From Syngnathus acus (lineage: Eukaryota; Chordata; Actinopteri; Syngnathiformes; Syngnathidae), in the NCBI RefSeq assembly GCF_901709675.1, contig NC_051101.1, forward strand, positions 14,097,416 to 14,161,415: DNA of 64,000 nt, read 5' to 3'. Made by a program: the position numbers and the translations under genes. Shown here piece by piece: positions 60,061-64,000 of the stretch (the stretch's first letter is position 1; every line of letters starts with the position of its first letter). The notes under the pieces were generated by a model, which searched no databases, was not told the DNA's origin, and worked only from the letters and a program-made list of their open reading frames with translations.

Positions 60061-60604
60061 GCCATTATGCCTCGACTTTTGCTCTCCCGTGCCTGGGGAA
60101 AAGGAATTGAACAATCATTCCGTGGGCCTCTGTTGGAGATCATCTCCAAGGCTAAGGTTCAGACCATGTAGTGCAAAAAAACAAACAAACAAACAGAAAT
60201 AAACGATGAGCACAAGGCAACATCTGCCCTGTTTCATAAAGTATATAAATCATAAAGTATATAGATATATGAACTATATAATATATCAACTGAATGGCAG
60301 TTGAAAAACACACCCAAAAGCAAAACAATAATAATCAACCACGCCTTCGAAGACTTTTCCCAATATGTGCCAGTTTGACAAAAGTGCTGATTGCAATCAC
60401 AGTGACTCTACACAAATCCCCTGGCCGGCCTTCTAATGGCCGGAATGCCGCCCGCCATATTGTATTGTCATTAAGCACTCGGCAGCTGGTAAATACAAAT
60501 CCTTTCACCTTTCACTTTGTGGCCTCCGTGGATAATTGCTGTATCCACTCCTCCAAAGCTCTCCCGTGGGGACAGACGGACAGACGGACGGAGGCGGGCA
60601 GGAA

Positions 60605-60633
60605 GCCGCCGCCGCCGCCGCCGCCGCCGCCGC
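60605..60633. repeat. (CCG)n trinucleotide repeat
   Basis: Nine to ten uninterrupted CCG units. The Ala or Pro or Arg runs read through it are artefacts. Confidence 0.93.
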
Positions 60634-61089
60634 TGTGCTTGCCTTTGACAGTTTAATATGGCGCGAGCTCCTCTGGCCTTGTACATATCAGCTAGCTAGG
60701 GCTGACAGGACAGACAGTGGCTAATTAGACCTTTGCAACCTCCCACTGGTCAAACACTTTCATGTGTGCTCTAAGAATTGAAGCTCTAATGTTATAAGAA
60801 TAAGGGAAGCAAAGAGAACTTTGCGGAAAATAAACAAAAAGAGTCCAAAGATTTCATCAGAATTGGAATCCAACTAAAGCTAACTCCATGATGCTAGCTA
60901 GCATGTAGCATAAAGCCATGCGACATAAAAACCACTCCATTCACGTGTTAAATTATTCAACACGAGCAAATCACCTTCACATACCGCAATACGTTTGAAA
61001 GAACTAGCGGAAAATGTTCGAGTCAAATGAGTTCATCATAATCTTCTATTGAGACTACTTAAAACAACTTCAGGGAAGGAGATATGAAA

Positions 61090-61830
61090 GCATCGCTGCG
61101 CTTCTTTAAACGACGCGTGGAATGAAAATTGAGATTCTCGTCAGGTCGTTCCTCCACATTGCCGACGCAGATAAGTAAAGCGGGCGCTCTCAATCACATT
61201 ATTTCCCATAGGACCTTTACAGGATGCCACCAGCGGCATTATAGGTTAATTTATTCCTCGGAGACACTTGCCTGGTGAGTATCTTCAGTCATACTTATAT
61301 GTAGCACCGCAGCAGAATGAATCATTTCCAAAGTTATAAAGCATCTGCGGCGGCGTGCGTATGCAAAATAAAACGAAACAAAACAAAAATGAGTCTCTAT
61401 CTGTCTTTTGGAATAATCCCGGCAAGAATAACAAACCGGCATTGTTATTGTCGCGGTTAATAACTCCGCAGCCTCTACGAGACAATTAATTCCCAATGTT
61501 TTATTAATCCGATAAAACGCCACATCATTTCCAAGCGCAGACGCATTAACGCATGCGCCGTTTGGCCAGCCTTTTTTTTTTTTGGGGAATAGCCGCTCCG
61601 ATTCGGAGTTGCGAGAATCAATGCCAAACATTGAGCGTGTTGATGAAAGTGATCTGAGGTGAGCTCATGGCGTGATAAAAATCACACGCCGCGATCCCTA
61701 CCATTGACTCCGGCCAGTCGATGTATGCAAATGTCATTTGTAGCTTCCGTGCAGGAGCAGGAACGCTGATTAGGACAGTAGGAGTGATTAGAAGCAAGGC
61801 TGCAGAGCGTCCAGACATTCACTATCTAGT
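61090..61830. promoter_or_regulatory. Candidate conserved noncoding element cluster
   Basis: A unique 0.7-kb block with cagataagtaaagcgg (GATA-like), ctcaatcacattatttccc, cattataggttaatttattc, gacaattaattcccaatg and gagtgattagaag. Composition is even, without simple repeats except a T-run at 61571-61581. No protein family is visible in any frame. Confidence 0.25.
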
Positions 61831-61839
61831 TTAACGTAG

Positions 61840-64000
61840 GGAAGAGAAATGAAGAGCGACTAAGACTTGTTGTTTTGGAATAGTCAATACCATGTACTAT
61901 GACTTTGAATCTAATCAGTCTGCCAAGCCCCGACAGACGCAATTGTCGACACCTAGCTCCTGAGCTTCAAATAGTTTATCTTTCAAACCGCCGGATCAAA
62001 TGTTTGGAGTGCGTCCGTAGATGTTTCATATTTTGACTGAAGGGTGATTTTTGCTCCGGCACACCTGCGAGACACTCACCGCTGGTTGCTTTTCCGCTCC
62101 GCTTCACACTCATCTGCTTCTATGATGATGGACAGCGCATACGCACCTTGATCTCCACGGGGAGGGATCGCCGACGCGAGGGCATAAATGATCCGAGGAA
62201 TACGTTACGACCGGCTTGTTCAACTTTGTCTCCTCTACTTTGTCTTCGCCTGGGAAAAAGCTTGGACAAACTCAACACTGGAGTTAATCCCGCCAGATTG
62301 ATAAACGCGTTTAGAGACGCGGGCCCTCATCATTCAGGACTTTAAACGGAGGCACTCGTTCAAGAGCGCATGGCTACCATGTCATTAAATGTTTTTCCAG
62401 AGGTAAGGACTGCTGAGGGGTGCAATTACTTTGCGGTGACAATACGATAGCGCAAATGTCTGCTCCACACTGCTTAGCGCACCAATCCGACAGATTTGCA
62501 ATTAGCGAGGCGCTAATGGATTGCCGGGGACGATCGGGCAACGTAGTCGTCATATCGGAAGGATACTACACTATTTGCGCCTTCAAACAATATTGGAAAG
62601 AGATTATGGATGGTTTTAAAAATGACTGAGCAGTCAAGTTAACAGAATTCCATCTTTCTTTCGTAAATATTTGGTGATGATACCAAACTAGTATGGCGTC
62701 ATACACAAGCGAGCCATGTTAGCTTAAGTCGAGAATGGTTATAGCATTTTAGCTAGCGCTCAAGTTCCATTTTCCATTTTTTCGAACTATCAGGACTGTT
62801 GCAAAAAAGAACACTGACGTTTGTCGCTGATGCGAGAAGTCAACCTGGATTTTCGTCAGCACTCGGGTCATTTTTCATCAGCGCTCTCTCTACCAGTTGT
62901 ACAGATTCAGTCTTCATCATCAAACATTCAGCGACGGAAAAACACGGCGGCTGGCTTTTGAATCCAATGAATCTAAATGTCTGCTGAGCTTTTTTGGGGG
63001 GACACAAATCCTTACAGATTTGCCTGAGTGTGCGTCAGGCCAGATGGTACAAGCGCTTTCAACCGCTTTAAGCCGCTGCGACCTGTCTGAAATACACCAG
63101 TGCCAAACATGAATTATGAAGTCGACACCAAACGCGTCAAACCTCAAGGTCCCTTCCAACACCCAAAATAAACAACCCCGACTTCATTTTCAGACCTGTC
63201 TGCTAAGCGTTTGACAAGCGCATGAAGCCAAATCAATGAGGTAGCCATCAGAGGCTGGTCGGACTCAATAAAGTGTGACAGACGGGGCTACAAACGCATT
63301 GCTAACATGCGCGCTTTCAAGCTACACGACGTTACCGGGGATCTTTTAATGGGCCATTGATTTAAGCAGAAGTCCATGAAAACATGGTGGAAATGCGCCG
63401 CTCGCTATTTATAGTCCGGATAGAATTAATTTGCCATTGTTTGTGTTCGACAAGGTCGTCGAGGTTAATTGAGTCTTACCTCAAGATATGGGCCGTGAGC
63501 CACGCGTGGGGACTTTACTGTATATTAATTTTAATTAATATAAAAGGAGCGAGTGGCCAGCCTGGCCAAGCAAGCAAGCAAGCCTAATGACGGACAAATG
63601 CTGTGTAAACAACAATAAAAAGGCGCACCGGTAGGTATCAAGTCACGTCGCTTCAAATCATACCGCTGCCCGTCTCCCGGCTGACGCTGACAGATGGGCC
63701 ACTAGTGCGAGTAGCGAGAAGAAAGCATGGGTCATGAAAGATGCGTCACTATGGCGGCTTTTCGGGCTGGCGCACTTTAAAAGACGCCAGCTAGCCAACA
63801 TGCTTATGGATGCAATGCCTTTGGCCTTTTCCATAGTCCAAATCCATAATTAGTGGAGTGTCAGCGGATTCTTAAGCCAAAACGATACTTTGAATTAAGA
63901 TCGGCACAGTGACAAGAACCGCCGTGGACGGAAAAGTCATCATCGAGGGTGTGACGTCTGGCCGGCGCCAATCACTTCGACAAGTCCAAATTTATTGGTC
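61840..64000. other. Gene-free right end of the window
   Basis: No exon, RNA gene or recognised transposon. A palindromic AT stretch (tattaattttaattaatata) lies at 63523-63542, close to a TATA-like ataaaagg. Confidence 0.4.

Overview
The window is animal nuclear DNA, almost certainly from a ray-finned (probably percomorph) fish. Genes are split by GT-AG introns, some only 81-91 bp long. The spaces between genes are full of microsatellites, short inverted-repeat transposons, hAT relics and tRNA-derived SINE-like elements of types common in fish. There is no bacterial, phage or CRISPR content. The species cannot be fixed from the sequence alone.

All recognisable genes lie in the first 15.3 kb. 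From left to right: (1) an inverted-repeat element with internal 251-bp tandem repeats (149-1252); (2) the probable 5' end of an unidentified minus-strand gene that runs off the left edge (two exons, 1292-1581); (3) a minus-strand, ten-exon gene for a 772-residue Ser/Thr/Ala/Pro-rich mucin-like surface protein with two copies of a two-exon cysteine module and a C-terminal GPI-type signal (3187-6623); (4) a plus-strand gene for a small coiled-coil plus CAP-Gly protein (10188-11219, possibly with an extra 5' exon at 9983); (5) a minus-strand, five-exon Regnase/ZC3H12 RNase gene coding for 524 residues (11464-15212). Genes 4 and 5 converge: their stop codons are about 245 bp apart and their poly(A) signals almost meet. 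I joined exons by hand from splice sites and reading phase; for genes 3, 4 and 5 every junction keeps frame.

From about 15.6 kb to the end (48 kb) I see no protein-coding exon that I can defend. It holds simple repeats, two hAT-type elements with perfect 8-bp target duplications (24291-24661, 32686-32889), a second inverted-repeat element related at its ends to the first (51580-51753), two SINE-like insertions with target duplications (35611-35922, 49934-50298) and older fragments of the latter family. Between these are unique blocks rich in homeodomain-type (TAATTA), E-box and CpG motifs, the texture of a regulatory gene desert. Three GC-rich blocks look like possible promoters or first exons of unannotated transcripts (around 29112, 46584 and 53310).

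The three better-defined genes do not form a pathway. One is a surface glycoprotein, one a likely microtubule plus-end binding protein, and one an inflammatory mRNA-decay nuclease. I found no new multi-gene system. The most novel objects are the mucin-like cysteine-module protein, the small CAP-Gly protein and the unidentified edge gene.
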